Shown in pieces: positions 7,160 to 18,133 of a stretch of DNA of 64,000 bases (position 1 is its first letter; every line of letters begins with the position of its first letter). The notes below the pieces were generated by a model. That model ran no database searches and was not told the origin of the DNA. It saw nothing but the letters and a program-made list of their open reading frames with translations. The DNA comes from Microbispora sp. ZYX-F-249 (GTDB lineage Bacteria; Actinomycetota; Actinomycetes; Streptosporangiales; Streptosporangiaceae). The translations under genes and the position numbers were made by a program. The stretch spans positions 45,844 through 109,843 of the forward strand of contig NZ_JBDJAW010000027.1 in assembly GCF_039649665.1 (NCBI RefSeq), given 5' to 3'.

Positions 7160-8461
7160 TCAGCTCGTGGCCGACTGCTCCGCGAGCGCGGTGGTGATGG
7201 TGCTCTCCTTGCCGTCGCGGGTGAAGGTGACGGTCACCTTGTCGCCCGGGCGGGCGCTGCGGATGGTGCCGACCAGCGTCTCCGCGCTGTCCACCAGCTT
7301 GTCGTTGATCTTGGTGATCAGGTCGCCCTCCTTGAGGCCGGCCTTCTCCGCCGGGCTGCCGGCCGTGATCGACCTGACCACCGCGCCGGACGCGCCGCCG
7401 ACCGCGTCGGCCACGCTCACGCCGAAGAACGCGTGGGTCGCCTTGCCCGTCTTGATGAGCTGGTCGGCGACCTGCTTCGCGGTGTTGATGGGGATCGCGA
7501 AGCCGACGCCGATGTTGCCGGAGCCGGAGCCGGCGGTGGCGATCGCGGTGTTGATGCCGACGACCTGCCCGGAGGCGTTGACCAGCGCGCCGCCGGAGTT
7601 GCCGGGGTTGATCGCGGCGTCGGTCTGGATCACGCCCCCGATCGTGACGGCCTGGCTCTGCTGCGGCTGCTGCTGCTCCATCCCCCAGGGGAACTGGGGC
7701 TGCTGCTCTTCTGGACCCTCGGTCAGCGTGCGGTCGAGCGCGCTCACGATGCCGGAGGTGACCGATCCCGCCAGGCCGAGCGGGCTGCCGATGGCGAGGA
7801 CCGCGTCGCCGACCTGGAGCTTGTCGCTGTCACCGAGCGAGGCGGGGGTCAGGCCGGACACGCCCTGCGCCTGGATGACCGCGAGGTCCGTGGTGGGGTC
7901 GGTGCCCTTGACGACGGCGCTGGCGGTCCTGCCGTCGCTGAACTTCACGGTGACCGTGCCGCCGCCCGCGCCGCCCATGCTCACCACGTGGTTGTTCGTC
8001 AGGATCAGACCGTCGGCCGACAGGATGACACCGGATCCCTCGCCGCCGGCCGTGGCGGACTTCACCTCGATCGACACCACCGACGGCATGATCGCCTTGG
8101 CCACCGCGGCGATGGTGGTGCCCGAGGAGTTGGACACCCCCCTGACCACCGGACTCGCGATCACCGTCTGCCCGCCGTTCACGCTGTTGGCCACGAGGGC
8201 CCCGGTGACCCCGCCGCCCAGCGCCACGGCCACGAGGGCGAGGCCCGCGCCCGCCTTCTGTCGCGCGGTCAACGTGCCCTTCCGCGCCGGAGGCGGCGGA
8301 AACTGCGCCGTGTCATACGGACTGTTCCCATAGGCGCCGTACGACTGGTAGGCACCCGTGTACTGCCCGTGCCGCGGCGGGGTGCTGCCGAACTGGCTCC
8401 AGCCGTGACCGGGGAGTACCTCGGTGTTCTCGTTGCCGGGAACGTGCTCAGGTGAGCTCAT
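7160..8461 (-). CDS. HtrA/DegP-like trypsin-fold serine protease with PDZ domain
   Basis: A 433-residue membrane-anchored protease. Order: a cytoplasmic Gly/Tyr/Pro-rich N-terminus (1-60), one membrane helix (about 71-93), the protease domain with His158 (TNNHVV), Asp192 (PTTDLAV) and Ser289 (PGNSGGAL), then a PDZ domain (about 345-425). A Gln/Pro-rich insert (QQPQFPWGMEQQQPQQ, 253-268) lies in the LA-loop region. It degrades or refolds damaged proteins outside the membrane. Of three stacked start codons, ATG 8461 is chosen because GAGGGGG lies six bases ahead; starts at 8467 or 8545 would leave no spacing or no ribosome site. Monocistronic. Confidence 0.92.
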   Translation of the reverse strand: MSSPEHVPGNENTEVLPGHGWSQFGSTPPRHGQYTGAYQSYGAYGNSPYDTAQFPPPPARKGTLTARQKAGAGLALVAVALGGGVTGALVANSVNGGQTVIASPVVRGVSNSSGTTIAAVAKAIMPSVVSIEVKSATAGGEGSGVILSADGLILTNNHVVSMGGAGGGTVTVKFSDGRTASAVVKGTDPTTDLAVIQAQGVSGLTPASLGDSDKLQVGDAVLAIGSPLGLAGSVTSGIVSALDRTLTEGPEEQQPQFPWGMEQQQPQQSQAVTIGGVIQTDAAINPGNSGGALVNASGQVVGINTAIATAGSGSGNIGVGFAIPINTAKQVADQLIKTGKATHAFFGVSVADAVGGASGAVVRSITAGSPAEKAGLKEGDLITKINDKLVDSAETLVGTIRSARPGDKVTVTFTRDGKESTITTALAEQSATS

Positions 8462-8595
8462 CGCCATCCCCCTCAATGGATTCGCCGGTGATCCCGGCTC
8501 TCCGCCGGTACAGGTAATACGATGGCGCATCGGCGATAAGGTCACGCTAAGCGATCAGCGGCGGGGTCCCCCGAGCGCCCTACGCGTACTTTATG

Positions 8596-10131
8596 TCAGC
8601 CCGTCCGCGGCCAGTACTCGTCCCTGAGCAGGCGCTTGTACAGCTTCCCGGTGGGGTGGCGGGGCAGCTCGTCGCGGAAGTCGACCGATTTCGGGCACTT
8701 GTAGTGGGCCAGGCGGTCCCGGCAGTAGGCGATCAGCTCGGCCTCCAGGGCGGGACCGGCGCCGGCCGGGTCGGCCGGCTGCACGACGGCCTTCACCTGC
8801 TCGCCCATCTCGGGGTCGGGCACCCCGAAGACGGCCACGTCGGCCACCTTGGGATGCATCGCCAGCACGTTCTCGGCCTCCTGCGGATAGATGTTCACGC
8901 CGCCGGAGATGATCATGTAGGAGCGCCGGTCGGTGAGGTAGAGGAAGCCGTCCTCGTCCACGTAGCCGATGTCCCCCAGCGTGGTCCAGCCGCGGCCCTT
9001 GGGGTCCTGGACCGACGCGGTCTTCCCGGGGTCGCCGTGATACTCGAACGTCGGCCCGTCGGAGAAGTAGACGGTGCCGTGCTCGCCGGGCGGCAGTTCG
9101 TCGCCCTCCTCGTCGCACACGTGGGCCACCCCCAGCAGCGGCCTGCCCACCGTGCCCTTGTGGGCGAGCCAGTCCTCCGGCCCGGCGTACAGGAAGCAGT
9201 TGCCCTCCGTCCCCGCGTAGTACTCGTGGACGATCGGCCCCCACCACTGCATCATCCGCTCCTTGACCTCCACGGGGCAGGGCGCGGCGGCGTGGATGGC
9301 GCAGCGCAGCGACGACAGGTCGTACCGCCCGCGCACCTCCTCGGGCAGCTTGAGCATCTTGATGAACATCGTGGGGACCCACTGCGCGTGGGTGACCCGG
9401 TGCCGCTCGACGAGCGCCAGCGCCTCCTCGGGATCGAACCGCTCCATCACCACCACGGTCGCGCCCAGGCGCTGGAAGGACATGCTGTAGCGCAGCGGAG
9501 CGGCGTGGTAGAGCGGCGCGGGCGACAGGTACACGCTGTCGGCCGACGGCGCGAACAGGAACTGGATGAGCTGCACGAGGGCGCCGGGGGTCTCCAGCGG
9601 CGCGCGGCCGAGCGGCGGCTTGACCCCCTTGGGACGCCCCGTCGTGCCCGAGGAGTAGAGCATGTCGGCGCCCTGGCACTCGTCGTCGACCGGCGTCACG
9701 GGCTGCCCCGCCACCGCCTCCTCGTACGACGTGAAACCCGGGGCGACGCCGTCGAGCATGAGCCGCAGCTCGACCCCGGGTGTGGCCTCGGTGACGGCGC
9801 TCGCCACGCCGGCGAGCCTGGCCGAGGAGATGAAGACGCGCGCCCCGCAGTTGTCCACGATGTACGCCAGCTCGTCGGGCTGCAGGCGGGAGCTGATCGC
9901 CGTGTAGTACAGGCCCGAGCGGTGGGCCGCCCACGCGATCACCAGGAAGAGCGGGTGGTTCTCCAGCATGAACGCGATATGGTCGCCGGGCTTCAGGCCC
10001 GCGGCCCGCAGCAGGTGGGCGAGCCGGTTGGATTCCTCGTCGAGTTCACGGAAGGTGACCACGCGGCCGGAGCCCGCCATGATCACCGCAGGCTTGTCCG
10101 GCGTCACCGCCGCGATCGCGCCAGGGTGCAT
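8596..10131 (-). CDS. Acyl-CoA synthetase (AMP-forming, FadD-like)
   Basis: A 511-residue adenylate-forming ligase that activates a carboxylic acid with ATP and joins it to CoA. The phosphate loop YSSGTTGRPKGVK, the AMP-binding motif EYYAGTEGN, the hinge region GDIGYVDEDGFLYLTDR and the C-terminal catalytic lysine region PTGKLYKR are all visible. Length is normal for medium/long-chain acyl-CoA ligases. Substrate cannot be read from the sequence. The gene stands alone, with a small inverted repeat (ACCGA-N7-TCGGT) directly upstream of its ATG, which suggests control by a TetR-type regulator; no regulator gene is adjacent. Confidence 0.88.
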   Translation of the reverse strand: MHPGAIAAVTPDKPAVIMAGSGRVVTFRELDEESNRLAHLLRAAGLKPGDHIAFMLENHPLFLVIAWAAHRSGLYYTAISSRLQPDELAYIVDNCGARVFISSARLAGVASAVTEATPGVELRLMLDGVAPGFTSYEEAVAGQPVTPVDDECQGADMLYSSGTTGRPKGVKPPLGRAPLETPGALVQLIQFLFAPSADSVYLSPAPLYHAAPLRYSMSFQRLGATVVVMERFDPEEALALVERHRVTHAQWVPTMFIKMLKLPEEVRGRYDLSSLRCAIHAAAPCPVEVKERMMQWWGPIVHEYYAGTEGNCFLYAGPEDWLAHKGTVGRPLLGVAHVCDEEGDELPPGEHGTVYFSDGPTFEYHGDPGKTASVQDPKGRGWTTLGDIGYVDEDGFLYLTDRRSYMIISGGVNIYPQEAENVLAMHPKVADVAVFGVPDPEMGEQVKAVVQPADPAGAGPALEAELIAYCRDRLAHYKCPKSVDFRDELPRHPTGKLYKRLLRDEYWPRTG

Positions 10132-10132
10132 G

Positions 10133-10149
10133 ACCGAACGGTACTCGGT
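10133..10149. promoter_or_regulatory. Inverted repeat upstream of acyl-CoA synthetase
   Basis: ACCGA (10133-10137) and TCGGT (10145-10149) flank seven bases, one base from the acyl-CoA synthetase start codon. The geometry suits a small dimeric repressor such as a TetR-type fatty acid regulator. Short arms mean it could be chance. Confidence 0.35.
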
Positions 10150-10190
10150 TTACTCTCGATCTGGTAGAAGAAAATTCCGGATACGCCCGC

Positions 10191-11330
10191 TCAGTCCTCC
10201 AGCGCCCGGTAGGGGTCGCGCAGCGGCCTGGCCCGCTCGGCGAACGCCGCCTTGATCTCCGTCATCTTCGGCCCGGGCGCGTAGAAGCGGCCCTTCGTCT
10301 CGCCGTACGGCTGGAGCCACCCGCTTGCCGCGAGTTCTCGCAGGTCGCGGGCGGCCTGGCCCTGACTCAGGCCCTCGTCGGCCTGGTACATGCCCCGGCG
10401 CAGCCGGCGGGAGACGAACACCTGGTAGAGCGCGGAGACCGTGCGCGGGTGCAGGCCCTGCGCCTCGGTCCGCTCCTCCAGCAGCATCCACACCTCGCCC
10501 GCCTCGGCGAGCCTGCGCCCCACCCGCTGCGCCTGCATGTGGTGGCAGCGCAGGACGAACCGCACCCAGGAGAGCGTGTCCCCGTGCGGGCTCCACCGGC
10601 GGCGTCCCACCTCACCCAGGAGGTCGTAGTAGTCGTAGGTGGTGCGCCCCTCGCCCAGCCACTCCTCGATCGAGGCGAACTCCGGCGTGGTGATCTGGTC
10701 GCGGCCGAGCACGAGCGTCTGCAGCGCCCGCGACATGCGCCCGTTCCCGTCGCGCCACGGGTGGATCTTAACGAGGTTGAGGTGCGCCATGGCGGCGCGG
10801 ACGTAGCTGGGCGCGTCGAGGTCGCCCTCGTTCAACCAATCGACGAGTTCCGCCAGCAGGGCGGGGACCTGCTCGTGGTCCGGGCCCTCGTAGACCACCT
10901 CGCCGGTGGCGGAGTTACGGACGTAGATCCCGCCGGGCCGCACCGTGCCCGGCGTCTTGTCCACGTGGTGGCCGATCATCATGAAGTTCAGCGCGTGCAG
11001 CAGGCCCGCGTCGTACCGGAAGACCCGGGCCCGCGACAAGGTGCCGATGTAGATGAGCGCCTGCCGGTAGCCGGCGATCTCCCGTGCGACGGCGGCCGAC
11101 GCCTCCAGGGGGTCCTCACCCGACATGATCGACTCGATGTCCTCGACGCTGGCGTGGTAGCCCTCGATCGAGTTGGACCCCTGGATGGCCCGGGCCTGCA
11201 ACTGCCGTCTCAGCAGGCCGTCCCAGCGGTGGGCCTCGGCCAGCCGGTATTTCAGGTCACGCCGCATCTCCTCGATCTCGGCGAGCACCTTCTCGTCCGC
11301 GGCCTCCAGCGCCGGCGTGCCGTACAACAT
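10191..11330 (-). CDS. Fic family protein (AMP-transferase fold) with C-terminal winged helix
   Basis: A 379-residue Fic protein. The catalytic motif is HPWRDGNGR (190-198), matching HPFxxGNGR of enzymes that transfer AMP from ATP to a target hydroxyl. An N-terminal autoinhibitory helix motif SNSIEG (52-57) places it in the class whose activity is blocked by its own N-terminus. The last 90 residues look like a winged helix (GLSQGQAARDLRELAASGWL), as in SoFic-type proteins. The start ATG 11330 fits the family opening (MLYGTP); a longer start at 11357 falls inside a perfect palindrome. Targets are unknown. No partner antitoxin is needed or present. The DNA-binding domain and palindrome suggest self-regulation. 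Confidence 0.88.
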   Translation of the reverse strand: MLYGTPALEAADEKVLAEIEEMRRDLKYRLAEAHRWDGLLRRQLQARAIQGSNSIEGYHASVEDIESIMSGEDPLEASAAVAREIAGYRQALIYIGTLSRARVFRYDAGLLHALNFMMIGHHVDKTPGTVRPGGIYVRNSATGEVVYEGPDHEQVPALLAELVDWLNEGDLDAPSYVRAAMAHLNLVKIHPWRDGNGRMSRALQTLVLGRDQITTPEFASIEEWLGEGRTTYDYYDLLGEVGRRRWSPHGDTLSWVRFVLRCHHMQAQRVGRRLAEAGEVWMLLEERTEAQGLHPRTVSALYQVFVSRRLRRGMYQADEGLSQGQAARDLRELAASGWLQPYGETKGRFYAPGPKMTEIKAAFAERARPLRDPYRALED

Positions 11331-11346
11331 GGAGCCACGAAAGCAC

Positions 11347-11384
11347 GAACGAATCATCCGGTCAAGCGACCGGATGATTCGTTC
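11347..11384. promoter_or_regulatory. Perfect 17-base inverted repeat upstream of the Fic gene
   Basis: GAACGAATCATCCGGTC (11347-11363) and its exact complement (11368-11384) flank AAGC. It lies 16 bases upstream of the preferred Fic start and 24 bases beyond the metQ stop. It could be an operator for the Fic winged helix or a terminator of metNIQ; the weak T content after the stem favours the operator reading. Confidence 0.65.
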
Positions 11385-11408
11385 ATATTTGTTAGCGTCG
11401 GAGGCGCG

Positions 11409-12248
11409 TCAGGAGGCGGGGACGACCGAGCCCTTGAACGTGTCCTCGATGTACTTCTTCACCTCGGGGCCGGTCAGCAGCTCGATGAGCGTCTTCACCC
11501 GCGGGTCGCTCTCGCGTCCCTGGGCGACCACCAGGCCGTTGGCGTACGGGTTGCCCTCGGCCTTCTCCAGCACCAGCGCGTCGGAGGACGGGTCGAGGCT
11601 CGCCTCCAGCGCGTAGTTGCCGTTGATCACGGCGGCGTCCACGTCGTCGAGCGAGCGCGGCAGCTGCGCGGCCTCCAGCGGGCGGAAGGTCAGGTTCTTC
11701 GGGTTGCCGGTCACGTCGCGCTCGGTCGCGGCGGTGCCCACGCCGTCCTTCAGCGTGACCACGCCGTTGTCGGCGAGCAGCTTGAGCGCCCGGCCGAGGT
11801 TGGTGGCGTCGTTGGGCACGGCGACCGTGCCGTCCTGCGGCAGCGACGCGAGGTCCTTGACCTTCTTGGAGTACAGGCCGAGCGGCTCGAGGTGCACCGG
11901 AGCGACGAAGCTCAGCTTCGTGCCCTTCGAGGCGTTGAAGTCGTCCAGGTAGGGCTTGTGCTGGAAGTAGTTGGCGTCGAGCTGGCCGTCCTGGAGCTGC
12001 AGGTTGGGCTGCACGTAGTCGCTGAATTCGACGATCTCCAGCTTCAGTCCCTTCGCGGCGGCCAGGTTGTCGGCCACGTACTTGAGGATCTGCGCGTGCG
12101 GCACCGGGCTCACGCCGACCTTGAGCGGGGCCTGCGCCGCGGCCGTGCCGGAGGCGGAGGTGGTCGCGGTGCCGGAGGACGAGGACCCGCAGGCGGACAA
12201 CACGAGCGCGGCCACGGCGGCGATGACGAGGCCGAGCGTTCTACGCAT
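11409..12248 (-). CDS. metQ: Methionine ABC transporter substrate-binding lipoprotein
   Basis: A 279-residue lipoprotein of the NlpA/MetQ family that captures methionine outside the cell and passes it to MetI. The signal peptide ends in the lipobox LSAC with the lipidated Cys20. Family signatures include VGVSPVPHAQIL, EFSDYVQPNLQL and DANYFQHKPYL. AAGGAG precedes the ATG. It is the last gene of metN-metI-metQ, 21 bases after metI. Length is normal. A related ligand such as a methionine derivative cannot be excluded. Confidence 0.92.
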   Translation of the reverse strand: MRRTLGLVIAAVAALVLSACGSSSSGTATTSASGTAAAQAPLKVGVSPVPHAQILKYVADNLAAAKGLKLEIVEFSDYVQPNLQLQDGQLDANYFQHKPYLDDFNASKGTKLSFVAPVHLEPLGLYSKKVKDLASLPQDGTVAVPNDATNLGRALKLLADNGVVTLKDGVGTAATERDVTGNPKNLTFRPLEAAQLPRSLDDVDAAVINGNYALEASLDPSSDALVLEKAEGNPYANGLVVAQGRESDPRVKTLIELLTGPEVKKYIEDTFKGSVVPAS

Positions 12249-12269
12249 GAGACAGGACTCCTTAATTCG

Positions 12270-12926
12270 TTAACGGTGGGAAAGCCGGCGGGCGACGGCG
12301 TCGCCCACGGTCTGCGCGAGCTGCACCACGACGACCAGGACGACCACGGTGACGACCATGAGCGTGGTCTCGAACCGCTGGTAGCCGTAGCGCACGGCGA
12401 GGTCGCCGAGGCCGCCGCCGCCGATCACCCCGGCCATCGCGGAGTAGGAGATGAGCGTGACCACGGTGACGGTCAGCCCGGCGACCAGGCCGGGCAGCGC
12501 CTCGGGCAGCAGGACGCGTGTCACGATCGTCACCCGGTCCGCCCCCATCGCCTCGGCCGCCTGCACGACGTCGCGGCCCACCTCGCGCAGCGCGGTCTCG
12601 ACCAGCCGGGCGAAGAAGGGCACCGCGCCGATCGTGAGAGGGACCACCGCGGCGGCGGTCCCGATCGTGGTGCCGGTGAGCACGCGGGTGACCGGGATGA
12701 CCGCGATCATGAGGACGATGAAGGGCAGCGACCGCCCGACGTTGACCACCAGCCCGAGCACGCGCCACACGACGGGCGCCGGGAACAGCCCGCCCCGGTC
12801 CGTCCCGGCGAGGCAGACACCGAGCGGCAGCCCGAACAGCACGGTGAACAGCGTGGACCAGCCCACCATCACCGCGGTCTGCCCGGTGGCCTCCCACAGC
12901 AGGGGGCTCATCTCCGACCAGGTCAT
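12270..12926 (-). CDS. metI: Methionine ABC transporter permease
   Basis: A 218-residue membrane permease with five hydrophobic helices. The MetI coupling loop ([26 protein letters not shown]) that contacts the ATPase is seen near residues 121-146. Start ATG 12926 overlaps the metN stop (ATGA), so the two are translationally coupled. With MetN it forms the inner-membrane channel for methionine import. Confidence 0.93.
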   Translation of the reverse strand: MTWSEMSPLLWEATGQTAVMVGWSTLFTVLFGLPLGVCLAGTDRGGLFPAPVVWRVLGLVVNVGRSLPFIVLMIAVIPVTRVLTGTTIGTAAAVVPLTIGAVPFFARLVETALREVGRDVVQAAEAMGADRVTIVTRVLLPEALPGLVAGLTVTVVTLISYSAMAGVIGGGGLGDLAVRYGYQRFETTLMVVTVVVLVVVVQLAQTVGDAVARRLSHR

Positions 12927-13867
12927 CGGTCCTCCTCCGGCAGCAGGCCGCGCTCGCGCAGGTGGGTGAGGGCGTCCGCCGCACCGGCCCCGGTGATCCG
13001 CAGCCGCAGCCGGCCCGCCGGGGCCCCCGCGACCTGTTCGACCGCGCCGCCCACCACGGCGACGTCCACGTCGTACGCGCGCGCGAGACGCGACAGCAAG
13101 GTCTGGTCCCCGCCCAGGGCGACCGTCACGATGCCGGGTTCGGCGGGCGGCAGCGGGAACAGCTCGGCGGCCAGGCGCGATCCGGGCGTGGCGAGCAGGT
13201 CGGGGATGCGGCCCGTCTCGGTGATCCGCCCGTCGCTCATGATCGCCGCCGAGTCGCAGACGGCCTTGATGACGTCCATCTCGTGCGTGATGAGCAGGAT
13301 GGTCAGCCCGAGCTCCCGGTTGAGCCGCCGCAGCAGGGCCAGGATCGACTGGGTCGTGGCGGGGTCGAGCGCGGAGGTGGCCTCGTCCGACAGCAGCACC
13401 GACGGCTCGGCGGCCAGGGCCCGCGCGATGCCGACCCGCTGCTTCTGACCGCCGGACAGCTGCGCGGGGTAGGCCCCGGCGCGGTCGGCCAGGCCCACGA
13501 GGTCGAGCATCTCCGCGACGCGCCGGGCCCGGGCGGCCCGGCCGACGCCCATGACCTCCAGCGGGAAGGCCACGTTGCCCGCCACCGTGCGCGACGACAG
13601 CAGGGCGAAGTGCTGGTGGATCATGCCGATGCGCTGCCGGGCGCGGCGCAGGTCGGCCGCGCCGAGGGCGGTCAGCTCGCGCCCGTCGACGGTCACCGTA
13701 CCCTCGTCGGGGCGTTCGAGCAGGTTGACGCAGCGCAGCAGCGTGCTCTTGCCGGCGCCGCTGCGCCCGAGCACGCCGAACACCTCGCCCTTGCCGACGT
13801 GGAGGTCGACGCCGTCGAGCGCGACGACGTCGCCGTAGGCCTTGCGCAGGCCGGTAACCGTGATCAC
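12923..13867 (-). CDS. metN: Methionine ABC transporter ATP-binding protein
   Basis: A 314-residue ATPase. Walker [10 protein letters not shown] is at 34-42, the signature [15 protein letters not shown] near 137-151, Walker [13 protein letters not shown] follows, and the C-terminal 80 residues form the NIL domain that binds methionine and shuts transport when the cell is replete. Starts at GTG 13867, which shares GTGA with the stop of a 21-codon upstream ORF. The transcript begins further upstream in a structured leader. Control by methionine supply through that leader is likely but not shown. Confidence 0.93.
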   Translation of the reverse strand: MITVTGLRKAYGDVVALDGVDLHVGKGEVFGVLGRSGAGKSTLLRCVNLLERPDEGTVTVDGRELTALGAADLRRARQRIGMIHQHFALLSSRTVAGNVAFPLEVMGVGRAARARRVAEMLDLVGLADRAGAYPAQLSGGQKQRVGIARALAAEPSVLLSDEATSALDPATTQSILALLRRLNRELGLTILLITHEMDVIKAVCDSAAIMSDGRITETGRIPDLLATPGSRLAAELFPLPPAEPGIVTVALGGDQTLLSRLARAYDVDVAVVGGAVEQVAGAPAGRLRLRITGAGAADALTHLRERGLLPEEDR

Positions 13868-13929
13868 TTGCTGTCCTTCGAAGACGTGATCCGGCGCAGG
13901 ATCAGATCGGGCAGCGGGGAGAGCGTCAT
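13864..13929 (-). CDS. 21-codon upstream ORF coupled to metN
   Basis: An ATG at 13929 opens a 21-codon frame ([20 protein letters not shown] plus Lys) whose TGA stop overlaps the metN GTG start in GTGA. GAAGG lies about ten bases ahead of the ATG. The peptide has no recognisable domain and no run of Met codons, so classical attenuation by methionine starvation is not evident. The overlap implies that ribosomes finishing this frame start metN. It may be a coupling device or a real microprotein. Confidence 0.5.
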   Translation of the reverse strand: MTLSPLPDLILRRITSSKDSK

Positions 13930-13971
13930 CGTCGAGTGCCTTCGTGGGAGGGGGTGGGGAGGACGGGCTTC

Positions 13972-14057
13972 AGGCCGCGGGACACCCTCGCTCATGCGGG
14001 TTGACCAGGTTCGATACGCTCACGAACGGCTGCAACGGGACCCAGCTACCCCTTATT
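13972..14057 (-). ncRNA. Candidate structured leader RNA of metNIQ
   Basis: The 5' leader of the minus-strand metNIQ transcript can form three adjacent hairpins. GCUG/CAGC uses 14029-14032 with 14043-14046, GUUCG/CGAAC uses 14009-14013 with 14023-14027, and ACCC/GGGU uses 13984-13987 with 13998-14001. The stretch GUAUCGAACCUGGUC and the later CAUGAGCGAGGG resemble the 3' half of TPP riboswitches, but the CUGAGA motif of that class is not found. S-box and SAM-IV cores (GGCAACC) are absent too. The position, between the lon terminator and metN, fits a cis-regulatory RNA of unassigned class. Confidence 0.45.
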
Positions 14058-14087
14058 CCCTGTCGGTAATGTGGCCTCAATCACAGA

Positions 14088-14120
14088 GGCCCGCGCCTCC
14101 GTGGGACGGAGACGCGGGCC
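14088..14120 (-). terminator. Terminator downstream of lon
   Basis: A hairpin of about 15 pairs (GGCCCGCG..CTCCGT against ACGGAG..CGCGGGCC, one mismatch, CCC loop) follows the lon stop by 15 bases and separates lon from the metNIQ leader. Confidence 0.8.
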
Positions 14121-14135
14121 GGGTGCGGGAAAAAG

Positions 14136-16496
<2,361 letters not shown>

Positions 16497-16510
16497 CAGC
16501 ACTCCAGTAG

Positions 16511-16531
16511 GTTGAGTTATGTCGGCTCAAC
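16511..16531. promoter_or_regulatory. HAIR element (HspR binding site) upstream of lon
   Basis: GTTGAGT (16511-16517), seven bases, GCTCAAC (16525-16531) closely matches the HspR-associated inverted repeat CTTGAGT-N7-ACTCAAG. HspR represses dnaK, clpB and lon in Streptomyces. The site lies just upstream of the lon ribosome site, where it would cover the promoter or first transcribed bases. Confidence 0.85.
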
Positions 16532-16643
16532 TAACAGGAGTCCGATCCTGTTCCCTGTTCTGCGCCAGTTCGCTGTGAGCGATCGTAATCGTGTAATCCT
16601 TCTTCATGACGCGTTCGCCCTCCCCTTGGCGCATGATGCGTCC

Positions 16644-18107
16644 ATGACATCCGGACATATTCGGCTTCGCTCGGCACCAGGCCGATGGGTGCTGCTCACC
16701 ACCGTCCTCGGGTCGGGCATGGCGACGCTCGACGGCACCGTGGTCAACGTGGCCCTTCCCGCTCTCGGACGCGACCTGCACGCCGGGATGTCCGGTCTCC
16801 AGTGGACCGTGAACGCGTACACGCTCACCATGGCCGCGCTCATCCTGCTGGGCGGATCGCTGGGCGACCGGCTGGGCAGGCGGAAGGTCTTCGTCGCCGG
16901 GGTGGTCTGGTTCGCCCTGGCCTCCGCCCTGTGCGGGGCCGCGCCGAACACGCCCGTGCTCGTGCTCGCCCGTGCGCTCCAGGGCGTCGGCGCGGCCCTG
17001 CTGATCCCCGGGTCCCTGGCGATCATCCAGGCGAGCTACGCGCCGGACGACCGGCCCCGCGCCGTCGGCGCCTGGTCGGGCCTGGGCGGCGTGGCCGCCG
17101 CGCTCGGGCCGCTGCTCGGCGGCTGGCTCGTGGAGGCGGCCGGCTGGTGGTGGGTGTTCCTGCTCAACCTGCCGCTCGCGGCCGTCGTGGCCGGCGTCGC
17201 CGCCCGGCACGTGCCCGAGACCCGGGACGCCGGGCCGCACGGCCGCTTCGACGTGCTCGGGACCGTTCTCGCCGCCCCCGCGCTGGCCGGGCTGACGTAC
17301 GGCCTGATCCTCGCGGGTGACGGCCTGGTGCCGCTGGCCGCCGGGCTCGTCCTGAGCGCCTGCTTCGTGGTGGTGGAGATCCGGCGCTCCCCCCGCTCCC
17401 TCGTCCCCGTGGGGGTCTTCGCCTCGCGGGAGTTCACCGCGGTCAACGTCGTCACGCTGGTCATGTACGCGGCGATGGGCCTGGTGTTCTTCCTGCTGGT
17501 CGTCCAGCTCCAGGTGTCCGCCGGCTTCTCTCCCGTCGCCGCCGGGTCGGCGATGCTCCCGGTCACGGTCCTCATGCTGCTTCTGTCGCCCCGGGCGGGC
17601 GAGCTGGCGGCCAAGGTGGGCCCGCGTCTGCTCATGACGGGCGGCATCCTGCTGTGCGCGGCCGGGTTGCTGCTGATGAGCCGCATCGCCCCCGGCTCGT
17701 CCTATCTCGCCGACGTGATGCCCGCGGCGGTCGTGTTCGGGCTCGGCCTGTCCGCCGCCGTCGCCCCGCTCACCGCGACCGTGCTCGCCACGGCGGAGGA
17801 GCGGTACGCGGGCGTCGCAAGCGGGATCAACAACGCCCTGGCCAGGACGGGCGGCCTCCTGGCCGTCGCCGCCGTCCCGCCCCTGGTGGGGCTGACGGGG
17901 GACGCCTACGACTCCCCGGCGGCGTTCACCGGGGGGTTCCGCACGTCGATGCTGGTCGGCGCGGTCATGATGGCCGTCGCCGCGGTCGTCACGTTCCTCA
18001 CGATCAGGACGAACGTCCTCGCGGCCGCGCCCGAACCGCCCGCCCCCGGCTGCCCGGTCGACGCACCACCCCTCGAACCCCGCCCTCCGGCGAGTTCGGG
18101 CGCCTGA
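16644..18107 (+). CDS. MFS drug exporter, DHA2 (14-helix, EmrB/QacA) family
   Basis: A 487-residue polytopic exporter. Family motifs are LDGTVVNVALPAL in helix 1 (motif D1), GGSLGDRLGRRKVF between helices 2 and 3 (motif A) and ARALQGVGAALLIPGSLAII (motif C region). About 14 hydrophobic segments are present. These proteins expel drugs or dyes using the proton gradient. Start ATG 16644 gives the expected N-terminus but has no clear ribosome site, so a leaderless message is possible. It is divergent from lon and has no adjacent regulator; substrate unknown. Confidence 0.87.
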   Translation: MTSGHIRLRSAPGRWVLLTTVLGSGMATLDGTVVNVALPALGRDLHAGMSGLQWTVNAYTLTMAALILLGGSLGDRLGRRKVFVAGVVWFALASALCGAAPNTPVLVLARALQGVGAALLIPGSLAIIQASYAPDDRPRAVGAWSGLGGVAAALGPLLGGWLVEAAGWWWVFLLNLPLAAVVAGVAARHVPETRDAGPHGRFDVLGTVLAAPALAGLTYGLILAGDGLVPLAAGLVLSACFVVVEIRRSPRSLVPVGVFASREFTAVNVVTLVMYAAMGLVFFLLVVQLQVSAGFSPVAAGSAMLPVTVLMLLLSPRAGELAAKVGPRLLMTGGILLCAAGLLLMSRIAPGSSYLADVMPAAVVFGLGLSAAVAPLTATVLATAEERYAGVASGINNALARTGGLLAVAAVPPLVGLTGDAYDSPAAFTGGFRTSMLVGAVMMAVAAVVTFLTIRTNVLAAAPEPPAPGCPVDAPPLEPRPPASSGA

Positions 18108-18133
18108 CGCGGGAGGTCCGCGCGCCCGCGGGC

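Noticed and set aside
13972..14057. T-box or S-box riboswitch call for the metN leader
   Set aside because: AGGGUG..CCGCG looks T-box-like but the UGGN bulge is missing, and GGCAACC of S-box and SAM-IV is absent. Kept as unclassified.
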